A stretch of 23,443 nucleotides of DNA from T3Sed10-241 sp036796255 (lineage in GTDB: Bacteria > Bacteroidota > Bacteroidia > Flavobacteriales_D > Cryomorphaceae): NCBI GenBank assembly GCA_036796255.1, contig DAIRDH010000050.1:1-23443 (forward strand), given 5' to 3'. Below are positions 7,871 through 13,822 of this stretch, piece by piece. The notes below the pieces were generated by a model, which saw nothing but the letters and a program-made list of their open reading frames with translations, was not told the DNA's origin and did no database searches. The position numbers and the translations under genes are program-made. The stretch's first letter is position 1. The number at the start of each line of letters is the position of its first letter.

Positions 7871-7909
7871 GGCTATCTCGCCAGAGCATGACCTGTAATT
7901 CAGTGAGGC

Positions 7910-8004
7910 AAATGGAGTGGCATTTATTCGTTGTATCTATCTATTAAAGAAGATCATACAGGTTAAAAGAAACCTGTCAGTCATTCCATGAAGGATGATA
8001 GTTC
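7910..8004. repeat. Dispersed ~95-bp intergenic repeat, copy 1
   Basis: Starts AAATGGAGTGGCATTTATTC and contains the small hairpin ACAGGTT (7958-7964) / AACCTGT (7971-7977). It aligns along its whole length, by eye at roughly 70% identity, with 12398-12493. The shared core is CATACAGGTTAAA, then CCTGTC and GTC-TTCC. Confidence 0.6.
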
Positions 8005-8087
8005 GAGGAGAGCAGAATTTTCCAAGGTATCCATTCATTGCCTTATGTCTTGGTTTAAGGACAGTGAATTGATGATAGGACGGTGAA

Positions 8088-8116
8088 TTCAATGGGTCGC
8101 GATACTGCCCATTGAA
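8088..8116. repeat. 9-bp perfect inverted repeat
   Basis: TTCAATGGG (8088-8096) and CCCATTGAA (8108-8116) are exact reverse complements around an 11-nt loop. No U-tract follows on either strand, so it is more likely a protein-binding dyad or RNA structure than a terminator. Confidence 0.5.
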
Positions 8117-8426
8117 AACCTTTCTGGCCTTGTTGGTACTTGGTACCCCCCTTGTTGCCCCTTTGTTGGGTATAGCATTACACCCTAGTTGACCCTTGAC
8201 TGTGACAAAGGTACACCTTAGGTAAAGCTCAGGAGAACCTTAGTAAGGGTGTTGAGTAATCTGGCTCTCATTATCCACCATGACTCAAAGTTCCGAAACG
8301 TTAAATTATTGCTAGGCGAATTTTTTTATTAAATTTAGTCGATCGTTTTGGCTAATTGAACCAAGTGTTATGATAGAGTTAACTTTCCAGTTTGTTATTT
8401 TATCAAGATTCACCGCAAGCTTGTTT

Positions 8427-8456
8427 GTATCAGGGATGCAGCATGATACTTTTTTT
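8427..8456 (+). terminator. Weak terminator-like hairpin with T-tract
   Basis: GTATCA (8427-8432) pairs with TGATAC (8444-8449), followed by seven T. The stem is short and A+T-rich, so efficiency would be low. It lies upstream of the T9SS cargo operon and could insulate it from upstream transcription. Confidence 0.3.
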
Positions 8457-8531
8457 ATCAAAAGCATTAGGCACAATGCTGTGCCTGAAGATCTGAGCGA
8501 ACTCCAATTATATAAATATTTTTCTTTGACA

Positions 8532-8582
8532 ACCGCGCTGACCCGCAACAAGCTCGGCAGCGAGAAACTGATTGTGCAATAA
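8532..8582 (+). pseudogene. Possible relic of the 3' end of a T9SS cargo gene
   Basis: The frame ending at TAA 8580-8582 reads TALTRNKLGSEKLIVQ. The final SEKLIVQ is like the last strand of T9SS type A sorting domains. The codons are G+C-rich, while the preceding 40 bp are strongly A+T-rich, so an abrupt junction lies near 8530. The stop overlaps the next gene's ATG (TAATG). No intact upstream gene exists, so this is read as a leftover 3' end. The call rests on a short string and may be chance. Confidence 0.35.
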
Positions 8583-10174
8583 TGAATTACTTCACAAACA
8601 AATTGATATGCATTATATTGGCCGCCCTCTCGGGCGGCCAATTAATGGCACAACAATCCATTTATACGGTGGATGAAAGTTTTAATACCGGGATGATTTT
8701 CAGGGCCTGTGCATCTGTGACTTCCTTCTTACACAGACCTGATGGCAGTCTGATTGTAGGAGGAGGCTTTGAAATCAGTGGTCTGAACTGGGAGCAAAAT
8801 AGTATTAAAGGTTTTGGCGTTGTAAACGACGATGGCTCATGGAACAATAATTGGGGTGGGTTAAAGTACACATCTGCGAGAAAAATGGGTGCCTTTGGAA
8901 ATGATCATTTCGTATATGTAGGTTATGGTCATCATCAAAGAATAATGGCAAGTACCTGGGACATGCCGGCATTGTGGACTTTAGACACCTCTTCTTTTTT
9001 TGAGCCTTACCAATTGTCGTCTTCGGATCCAAACCAGAAGTATCAAAGTCGTGGCACGGCGGATTACAATATAATGGACGATGGTTCATTAATCTGTGCG
9101 GGTGCATTGACCACTGATACTACTCAGCAAGACGTGTGGCGACATGTCTACAAATTTCATGGCGACGGTACGTTAGATACTGACTTCCCTGCCGTAGAAG
9201 CTGATCCTAACAACCATCCACATGTAGTTGGCCAACGTTTGGTTAAACTAAGTGACGGCCGCTGGATTATGAGCGGCCGCTTTAGCGGAGTAAATGGCCA
9301 TCACAGCCCCCATTTGGTACGCTTTACAGCCGACTTTGAGATAGACACCACATTCGTTTCTCCTTTTGGGTATAGGTTATCTCCAGAGCCAATGATTTTA
9401 CTCCTTGACAGTGAAGATCATTTATGGATGCGGGTTACCGGAACCATGGCAGCCGATGGCGAAGAAATTCCCTACTCCTTGCTGCGGTTAAATAGCGATG
9501 GTGAACTTTCCGAAAACTTCGTTCCAGGTATCGTCAGTACAATCCCTGGGGAAAGTGAACTTTACGCTCCGGGCCACACGCATTTATTTGGTATGATTGT
9601 AGATAATGTTGTTGAACTTGACGAAGAAGAGAATTTTTTAATTGTTGGGAGATTCAAAACATACAATGATACCTTAGCTCTGGGAATCACAGTAGTTAAC
9701 AAATATGGTCATCTTCGCAATGAATTTTTCGGACACCAGGGCGGTGAATTCAATGTTTGCCGGCCGGGCTCAATACACTTGCCTCACTTTCCTCAGGTTC
9801 GGGCCGTGCTAGTAGGCGAGGATGGCAGCTTGATCCTTGGGGGCGGTTTTAGTGATTTTATGGGTCATGAGCGGTACAATGTGGTCAAGCTGAACCGGGG
9901 TAGTGTGAATACCGCCAACCGAGAAGCGAAGCGCGATTTGCGTATTTTTCCAAATCCGGCTACAGATGCTTTTCGCATAGACCTACCCCAGGGCAATGAT
10001 GCCCTGCTAGAGCTGAATGTGTATGATATGTCAGGGCGTCTTGTGAGGCAAGTGCTGAGGCCACAGCCTGGTATTGATGTAAATGTGGGAGATCTCAAGC
10101 CCGGAATGTATATCGTTCGGGCATTATCGGCTGGGGAGGCCTATGAGGCGAAGCTGGTTCTAACTGGAAATTGA
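8582..10174 (+). CDS. Secreted T9SS cargo protein with delta-60-type propeller repeats
   Basis: This 530-residue exported protein has a signal peptide at 1-24 (MNYFTNKLICIILAALSGGQLMAQ) with the usual AQ cleavage site. The central region has repeats of the form DGSLIVGGGFE, DGTLDTDFPA, DGRWIMSGRFSGVNGHHSP, EENFLIVGRFKTYND and EDGSLILGGGFSDFMGHERYNVVKL. This is the pattern of delta-60 repeat (DUF5122) beta-propellers. Residues about 445-530 are a type A T9SS sorting domain: LRIFPNPATDAFRIDLP, LNVYDMSGRLVRQVL, then LKPGMYIVRALSAGEAYEAKLVL. This sends the protein across the outer membrane for surface attachment or release. It is first in a two-gene operon, 17 bp ahead of the next cargo gene. It is richer in A+T than the flanking core genes and lies between copies of one repeat, which suggests acquisition. 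Ligand unknown. Confidence 0.88.
   Translation: MNYFTNKLICIILAALSGGQLMAQQSIYTVDESFNTGMIFRACASVTSFLHRPDGSLIVGGGFEISGLNWEQNSIKGFGVVNDDGSWNNNWGGLKYTSARKMGAFGNDHFVYVGYGHHQRIMASTWDMPALWTLDTSSFFEPYQLSSSDPNQKYQSRGTADYNIMDDGSLICAGALTTDTTQQDVWRHVYKFHGDGTLDTDFPAVEADPNNHPHVVGQRLVKLSDGRWIMSGRFSGVNGHHSPHLVRFTADFEIDTTFVSPFGYRLSPEPMILLLDSEDHLWMRVTGTMAADGEEIPYSLLRLNSDGELSENFVPGIVSTIPGESELYAPGHTHLFGMIVDNVVELDEEENFLIVGRFKTYNDTLALGITVVNKYGHLRNEFFGHQGGEFNVCRPGSIHLPHFPQVRAVLVGEDGSLILGGGFSDFMGHERYNVVKLNRGSVNTANREAKRDLRIFPNPATDAFRIDLPQGNDALLELNVYDMSGRLVRQVLRPQPGIDVNVGDLKPGMYIVRALSAGEAYEAKLVLTGN
8617..8642 (+). repeat. Strong G+C-rich hairpin inside the signal-peptide coding region
   Basis: ATTGGCCGCCC (8617-8627) and GGGCGGCCAAT (8632-8642) form a perfect 11-bp stem with a 4-nt loop, 35 nt after the start codon. 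In an A+T-rich context this is the most stable local structure and could slow early translation or protect the mRNA. Confidence 0.55.
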
Positions 10175-10191
10175 AACAAAAAACTAGTAGC

Positions 10192-11139
10192 ATGAAACAT
10201 ACACTTCTCTCCTTAAGCGCTTTCTTCCTGCTTACCAACATCCATGCACAGGAAGTGCAATGGTTTGAGCCGGGCCATGAATGGTATTACAACGTGTACT
10301 GTCTTTTAAATAATGCCTGTGGATACAAGCACTATGCAGTGCAAGGCGATACCCTGATAGGTGCTAAGCAGGGTTCAGTGCTGCAAGTATTGACCCAAGA
10401 GGAAATGGGCGAACCGCAATTTGAGACCCTTATTTTGCACGCCGGTGCCGATACCGTATTCCGCTACAGCCCCGAAGCCGAGCGATGGCACATGCTTTAT
10501 GACATGGGGGCGCAAGTGGGCGATATTTGGAATATTCAGGAAGAAGAATTCGTGGGGTATGGTGAATATGAGGAAGGGACTATTCCATGGCTGTTTCGGG
10601 TGGAAGTTACTGCTGTAGATACCATTGAGATTATGGGTGAACCCCGTCGGAGGGTAGTTGCAGCCCAATGGACAGATGGTACAACTGCGAGCGACTTTCA
10701 CTTCGGTTACAATACAGGATCAATCTTGGAAGGTGTTGGGCCAATTGACGATGCTTATGGTTTGATAGGTCAATCAACCAGTGGCCCACTCCCTTTGCAG
10801 GGCCCGAGTTTTCAATGTTTTCTCGAAGGTGGCGACCTTGTTTACGGTAGTGCGGATGCCCCATGCAACACCCTCTCCAATTCGTCAACCCAAGAGCAGA
10901 TAGCCTTTTCGTTGTATCCCAACCCCGCATTCGATCAGCTGTTCATCGAACTGCCTGAATCAGGGGGCAGCGCATGGCAGCTGCGTATTTTTGACATCCA
11001 CGGCAGGGTGGTGCAGGAGCAAAGTTCCTTTACAGGAGGGTACGTGCCAGTGCAGGCATTGCCTTCAGGTATATATTTGGTAAGGGTTTCAGACCCATTT
11101 GGAAGAGTCGGGGTAAAGAGGTTCATAAAAGAAGAGTAA
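10192..11139 (+). CDS. Secreted T9SS cargo protein of unknown function
   Basis: A 315-residue protein starting at ATG 10192. A longer in-frame start at TTG 10171 would overlap the previous stop and place extra residues in front of the signal peptide, so it is rejected. The signal peptide is MKHTLLSLSAFFLLTNIHAQ. The middle domain (about 21-230) has EPGHEWYYNVYCLLNNACGYKHY, GDTLIGAKQGSVLQ and YDMGAQVGDIWNI, like many uncharacterised Bacteroidetes secreted proteins; several cysteines could form disulfides. Residues about 236-315 are a type A sorting domain: FSLYPNPAFDQLFIELP, LRIFDIHGRVVQEQ, LPSGIYLVRVSDPFGRVGVKRFI. It is the second gene of the cargo operon, only 17 bp after the first, so the two are probably made and exported together. 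No enzymatic motif was seen. Confidence 0.85.
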   Translation: MKHTLLSLSAFFLLTNIHAQEVQWFEPGHEWYYNVYCLLNNACGYKHYAVQGDTLIGAKQGSVLQVLTQEEMGEPQFETLILHAGADTVFRYSPEAERWHMLYDMGAQVGDIWNIQEEEFVGYGEYEEGTIPWLFRVEVTAVDTIEIMGEPRRRVVAAQWTDGTTASDFHFGYNTGSILEGVGPIDDAYGLIGQSTSGPLPLQGPSFQCFLEGGDLVYGSADAPCNTLSNSSTQEQIAFSLYPNPAFDQLFIELPESGGSAWQLRIFDIHGRVVQEQSSFTGGYVPVQALPSGIYLVRVSDPFGRVGVKRFIKEE

Positions 11140-11226
11140 ATCCGCTGCAGACCATCTACCTAACCACTAAAATATGTAGTTTTTAAGGCCCTTTTGATTG
11201 CCGGCGGAGTTGGTGCTTCCGCATAA

Positions 11227-11283
11227 GTAAGCGTAATGGCCGATGGGTTGGAGTATGGGTATGCGGTGCAGAAGGGATGGTAG
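11227..11283 (+). pseudogene. Degraded 3'-end copy of the 918-residue propeller gene
   Basis: This frame reads VSVMADGLEYGYAVQKGW-stop, against TGDGAVYGYAVQKSW-stop at the end of the gene finishing at 7677. Over the last 42 bases including TAG, 35 match (GAT 7636 aligned with GAT 11242), and the match weakens over about 18 bases upstream. A stop lies in frame at 11224-11226 and no coding sequence continues upstream. The shared AAAGTT tail follows. It is therefore the stump of a paralogue or a partial duplication. Confidence 0.65.
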
Positions 11284-11295
11284 TTGGAAAGATTG

Positions 11296-11328
11296 AAAGT
11301 TCATAAAGTTTGAAAGTTATAAAGTTCG
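11296..11328. repeat. AAAGTT-rich tail repeat, copy B
   Basis: It differs from copy A (7837-7869) at about two of 33 positions by eye. It is preceded by one extra partial unit (GATTGAAAG) and follows the degraded gene end just as copy A follows the intact gene. Confidence 0.7.
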
Positions 11329-11401
11329 AAAGCTCAACATACCCAACACTTCTCAGCCCAGCCTTGAAAGAACGCTGTTTGAATTAAAGAATCACAACCA
11401 A

Positions 11402-11650
11402 TTACAGCTTATCGAATCTCTTAAAGAAAGTCTTTCGATCCATATTTAAATGGCGTAGCACTTGCTTTACTATGAATTCAGGAACCGGATCAACATGGGT
11501 CTGTAGAGTTATAGGTCTGTCCAAATCGGCTTTGGACCATTTTTCATGGCCTCCCCTGCCTTTTGTATCCTTGATTACCTTTAGTCCTTCGCTTTGTAGA
11601 AATTTCCGAAAATCAGTAAGTGGAATATTAGATAATTTCCGTGTCGACAT
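11402..11650 (-). CDS. hicA: HicA-family toxin (mRNA interferase)
   Basis: This 82-residue protein has the double-stranded-RNA-binding-like HicA fold. It reads IPLTDFRKFLQSEGLKVIKDTKG, then RGGHEKWSK with the single conserved catalytic histidine at 35, then RPITLQTHVDPVPEFIVKQVLRHLNM. HicA toxins cut mRNA during translation and are held inactive by HicB. Here the active-site string is GGHEKW, of the GSHEIW-type variant rather than GSHH. It lies 12 bp downstream of the antitoxin-like gene, on the same strand and co-transcribed. That antitoxin-first order is reversed relative to E. coli hicAB but common elsewhere. An AAGGG Shine-Dalgarno-like string precedes the ATG. Activity is inferred from the family. 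Confidence 0.8.
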   Translation of the reverse strand: MSTRKLSNIPLTDFRKFLQSEGLKVIKDTKGRGGHEKWSKADLDRPITLQTHVDPVPEFIVKQVLRHLNMDRKTFFKRFDKL

Positions 11651-11662
11651 CCCTTGCCCGGT

Positions 11663-12058
11663 TTATGCAAATGCTGGTATTCCGACTTCTTGGTGGTAGG
11701 TATTAACAGGGTATTTATCGAAAATCTCGGATACGTGTTCGTTCTTGCCGATAACCGAGGTAATGCTTGGGGCAAGCATCTTTTTTGGTCGCTTCGCAGC
11801 TCCTTTCACACTCCATCCAAGGTCTTTTAAAACCTTAGCAATTGTTTTTTTCTTTAAGGTGTAATCGATAAAGTCCTCGAAAACAATTCCAAAGGATTCC
11901 TTGGCCAGTTCAACCGTATGGCCATATCCAGTTAAATCTAAGTGGGGGGAATAAATAAAATGAATGCCTCCCTCGTCTTGAAAATGTACAAGGAACAATT
12001 GGACTTTCACCTGGCCAGCTTTATTGATGTAATCTCCTTCGAATAAATACTTAGACAT
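11663..12058 (-). CDS. hicB: HicB-like antitoxin
   Basis: A 131-residue partner of the downstream HicA toxin. The HicB core (about 1-75) reads QLFLVHFQDEGGIHFIYSPHLDLTGYGHTVELAKESFGIVFEDFIDY. This is the partial RNase H-like fold, including the YSPHLDLTGYG and A.E.F...F pattern of the HicB/UPF0150 family. The C-terminal 55 residues are basic (KGAAKRPKKMLAPSITSV) and end KYPVNTYHQEVGIPAFA. No standard helix-turn-helix or ribbon-helix-helix is evident, so the DNA contact used for autoregulation is unclear. A full -7 box lies 20 bp upstream of the ATG. The pair sits between AAAGTT repeat copies B and C, consistent with a mobile stabilisation module. Confidence 0.75.
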   Translation of the reverse strand: MSKYLFEGDYINKAGQVKVQLFLVHFQDEGGIHFIYSPHLDLTGYGHTVELAKESFGIVFEDFIDYTLKKKTIAKVLKDLGWSVKGAAKRPKKMLAPSITSVIGKNEHVSEIFDKYPVNTYHQEVGIPAFA

Positions 12059-12078
12059 ATGGCGCTTCTCGTATAATC

Positions 12079-12086
12079 CAAATATA
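12079..12086 (-). promoter_or_regulatory. -7 promoter box for hicBA
   Basis: TATATTTG on the minus strand fully matches TAnnTTTG, 20 bp before the hicB ATG. The -33 position shows only TTC. HicB-type antitoxins often bind their own promoter, but no clear palindrome was found overlapping this box. Confidence 0.45.
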
Positions 12087-12158
12087 GGAAAATTATGCTT
12101 GGCGCGAAGGAGAATTTAGTAGGCTATAGCGGTTGAAAACACATCGAGTCTGGAAGGG

Positions 12159-12202
12159 AAAAGTTATAAAGTTCATTAAGCTGCAAAGTTTATAAAGTTG
12201 GT
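12159..12202. repeat. AAAGTT-rich tail repeat, copy C
   Basis: AAAAGTTATAAAGTTC, a short divergent part, then AAAGTTTATAAAGTTGGT. It is built from the same units as copies A and B but in a different order. As with copy A, a GACCTGT string and a 95-bp repeat follow downstream. Confidence 0.6.
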
Positions 12203-12229
12203 AAGATGGTAGTCAATTCGATAGAACGC

Positions 12230-12262
12230 GACCTGTTGGGTTTCCAAAAAACCCGACAGGTC
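12230..12262. repeat. 14-bp hairpin
   Basis: GACCTGTTGGGTTT (12230-12243) and AAACCCGACAGGTC (12249-12262) pair over 14 positions with one G-T wobble and a 5-nt loop. It resembles REP-like or terminator-like palindromes of Bacteroidetes intergenic DNA. No long U-tract follows. Confidence 0.55.
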
Positions 12263-12397
12263 TAGTCTTAAAGTATAGACCAAACAGCGCCATTATCATT
12301 TGGAATCAACGGTTCCTTTTAGTATTTGATTATGTGGAGACTGACAGGTTAAAACAAACATATAAGGTCGTTTCAGGACGAAGCCTGATCTGTAGGA

Positions 12398-12493
12398 AAA
12401 TGGATAAGCATTTATCCGGCTTATATGGCTAAATATGAATACCATACAGGTTAAATGAATCCTGTCCGGTCGTTCCAGATTGGATCATAATTC
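12398..12493. repeat. Dispersed ~95-bp intergenic repeat, copy 2
   Basis: Starts AAATGGATAAGCATTTATCC and carries CATACAGGTTAAATGAATCC. It aligns end to end with 7910-8004 at about 70% identity by eye, with one 1-bp indel. A weaker copy immediately precedes it, with GACAGGTTAAAACAAAC at about 12341-12357. Confidence 0.6.
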
Positions 12494-12540
12494 ATGACGA
12501 GCAAAAAACCTGACAGCCTTCGCTTGCACTTTCGTAAAAA

Positions 12541-12570
12541 CAAAAAACGGAGACTGCTTAGTCTCCGTTT
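12541..12570 (-). terminator. Intrinsic terminator of the lpx-efp operon
   Basis: AAACGGAGACT (12545-12555) and AGTCTCCGTTT (12560-12570) form a perfect 11-bp stem with a GCTT loop. On the minus strand the stem is followed by TTTTTTG. It lies 21 bp beyond the efp stop codon. Confidence 0.85.
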
Positions 12571-12591
12571 AAAAATGATTGGATTCAGTGA

Positions 12592-13158
12592 TTACTCCTT
12601 CACCCGCTCGCTGTACTGCCCAGTCCGCGTATCGATTTTCACGCGGTCGCCGGTGTCGATAAAGAGGGGCACGCGCACTTCGGCGCCGGTATCGATGGTG
12701 GCGGGCTTGAGCGTATTGGTAGCGGTATCGCCTTTGAGACCCGGCTCGGTGTAGGTGATTTCGGCCTCGATAAAAGATGGAAGCTCTACGCTCAGCGCGG
12801 TCTCCTCATCAGCGTGAAACATGATGGTACATACCATGCCCTCGCGCAGGAAGTCAGGCTTCTCAATCAAGTGCCCTTCGATAAATACCTGCTCGTAGGT
12901 ATCGGTGTGCATGAAGTGGTAGCCATTGTTTTCAGGATAGAGGTACTGGTAAGGTCGGTACTCAATACGTACAACTTCAATGGTATGTCCTGCTGAAAAT
13001 GTATGGTCGACAACACGGCCATTTTCAAGGTTGCGCAATTTGGTGCGCACAAAGGCGGGGCCTTTACCGGGCTTTACGTGTTGAAATTCAACTACGGTTA
13101 CAAGCTTTCCGTTGAGCTTCATGCAAAGCCCGTTTTTTATATCAGCAGTATTTGCCAT
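12592..13158 (-). CDS. efp: Elongation factor P
   Basis: A 188-residue translation factor that enters the ribosomal E-site and relieves stalling at polyproline stretches. Domain I has the KOW-like segment GLCMKLNGKLVTVVEFQHVKPGKGPAFVRTKLRNL, with K32 at the loop tip equivalent to the modified Lys34 of E. coli. The OB domains follow, with QYLYPENNGYHFMHTDTYEQ and the C-terminal signature VPLFIDTGDRVKIDTRTGQYSER. Length is standard. Its modification cannot be judged, since no epmA or ymfI-like gene is in the window. It is last in the operon, 28 bp after the ABC ATPase gene and just before the terminator. Confidence 0.97.
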   Translation of the reverse strand: MANTADIKNGLCMKLNGKLVTVVEFQHVKPGKGPAFVRTKLRNLENGRVVDHTFSAGHTIEVVRIEYRPYQYLYPENNGYHFMHTDTYEQVFIEGHLIEKPDFLREGMVCTIMFHADEETALSVELPSFIEAEITYTEPGLKGDTATNTLKPATIDTGAEVRVPLFIDTGDRVKIDTRTGQYSERVKE

Positions 13159-13186
13159 GGGTTCTTATTTTGTCCAAAAGTAGGAA

Positions 13187-13819
13187 TTATCGACGCTTAT
13201 ACGCCTCAATGTTTATTTTTTGGGTGCAGAAGAAGTATTCATCTTCCTGATTGTTAGAAGCGACGATAATCAAACGGTCTTTTCGCAACTCCTCAATGCG
13301 GTCGCGGTACCACAGTATTCCTTTGCGGTCGAGGTTGGACGTGGGCTCATCCAGAAACACCACATCCGTGTCGCTGTAGAGCGCGAGTCCCAGCCTGAGG
13401 CGCTGCTTCATGCCTGAGGAGAGGTGCTTTACCGGCCGGTCGGCGGCCATTTCGAGTTGTATCAATTCGCTGATGTTCTCCACTGCTGTGCCTGTAAGCG
13501 CTGGCTTGAGGCTGAAGTGGAAGCGGGCCATTTCACGTACAGTGAGCTCCTCATACAGCTCCAGGTAGGGGCTGCAAAAGCTCATGTGGCGGTAAGCTTT
13601 GGATTGCGGCAGGGCTTTGCCATCACGTGTGTATTCAATGCTGCCTTCTGAAAGGGGTGCGTATCCCAGCAGGCTGCGAAGGGCGGTACTTTTGCCCGAG
13701 CCATTGCCGCCCGTGATTACGTATGATTCACTGCTTTGGAAAGTGGTGTTTAGGCCTCGAAATATCCAATCGCGGTTGAAGCGCTTCCCGGCATTGCTGC
13801 ATGTGATTTGGAATTCCAT
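13187..13819 (-). CDS. Orphan ABC transporter ATP-binding protein
   Basis: A 210-residue single nucleotide-binding domain. Walker A is GGNGSGKST at 37-45, the signature LSSGMKQR at 133-140, Walker B VVFLDEP at 153-159, and the D-loop SNLD at 161-164. The switch position after VAS reads Asn (N189) where a His is usual, as in IIVASH. The size and the short C-terminus resemble small CcmA-like exporter ATPases. It starts 3 bp after the lpxA stop and precedes efp, so it is tightly embedded in the lipid A operon. No permease is nearby, so it must work with a subunit encoded elsewhere or have a non-transport role. A link to envelope lipid or heme export is only a guess. Confidence 0.85.
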   Translation of the reverse strand: MEFQITCSNAGKRFNRDWIFRGLNTTFQSSESYVITGGNGSGKSTALRSLLGYAPLSEGSIEYTRDGKALPQSKAYRHMSFCSPYLELYEELTVREMARFHFSLKPALTGTAVENISELIQLEMAADRPVKHLSSGMKQRLRLGLALYSDTDVVFLDEPTSNLDRKGILWYRDRIEELRKDRLIIVASNNQEDEYFFCTQKINIEAYKRR

Positions 13820-13822
13820 GGC

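Larger units (their letters stand above)
7842..8581. other. Gene-less A+T-rich stretch with repeats and inverted repeats
   Basis: About 740 bp with no convincing gene. It holds the rest of tail repeat A, a dispersed 95-bp repeat (7910-8004), a 9-bp perfect inverted repeat (8088-8116), an imperfect inverted repeat with one bulge (ACACCTTA 8213-8220 versus TAAGGGTGT 8244-8252), a weak terminator-like hairpin (8427-8456) and a possible 3' gene relic (8532-8582). A 70-codon frame from ATG 8370 to TAA 8582 crosses these elements and has no recognisable protein features over its first 50 codons. Confidence 0.6.
12087..12540. other. Gene-less repeat-rich stretch between hicB and efp
   Basis: About 450 bp without a gene. 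It contains tail repeat copy C (12159-12202), a 14-bp hairpin (12230-12262), a weak diverged copy (about 12303-12395) and a better copy (12398-12493) of the 95-bp dispersed repeat. CCTGTC/GACAGG strings recur throughout. No coding signal was seen on either strand. Confidence 0.6.

Noticed and set aside
7510..7891. Open frames running through the N block
   Set aside because: They are artefacts of translating unknown bases and of the duplicated 55-mer at the gap.
8370..8582. A 70-codon frame just upstream of the T9SS cargo operon
   Set aside because: The first 50 codons are A+T-rich, cross a terminator-like hairpin and match no family. Only the last 17 codons look gene-derived, and they are treated as a relic.
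8582..11139. The T9SS pair as part of a transposon
   Set aside because: No transposase, integrase, terminal inverted repeats or target-site duplication was found. Only the shared AAAGTT tails bracket it.
7837..12202. AAAGTT repeats as a CRISPR array
   Set aside because: The units are short, directly adjacent and without unique spacers, and no cas gene is present.
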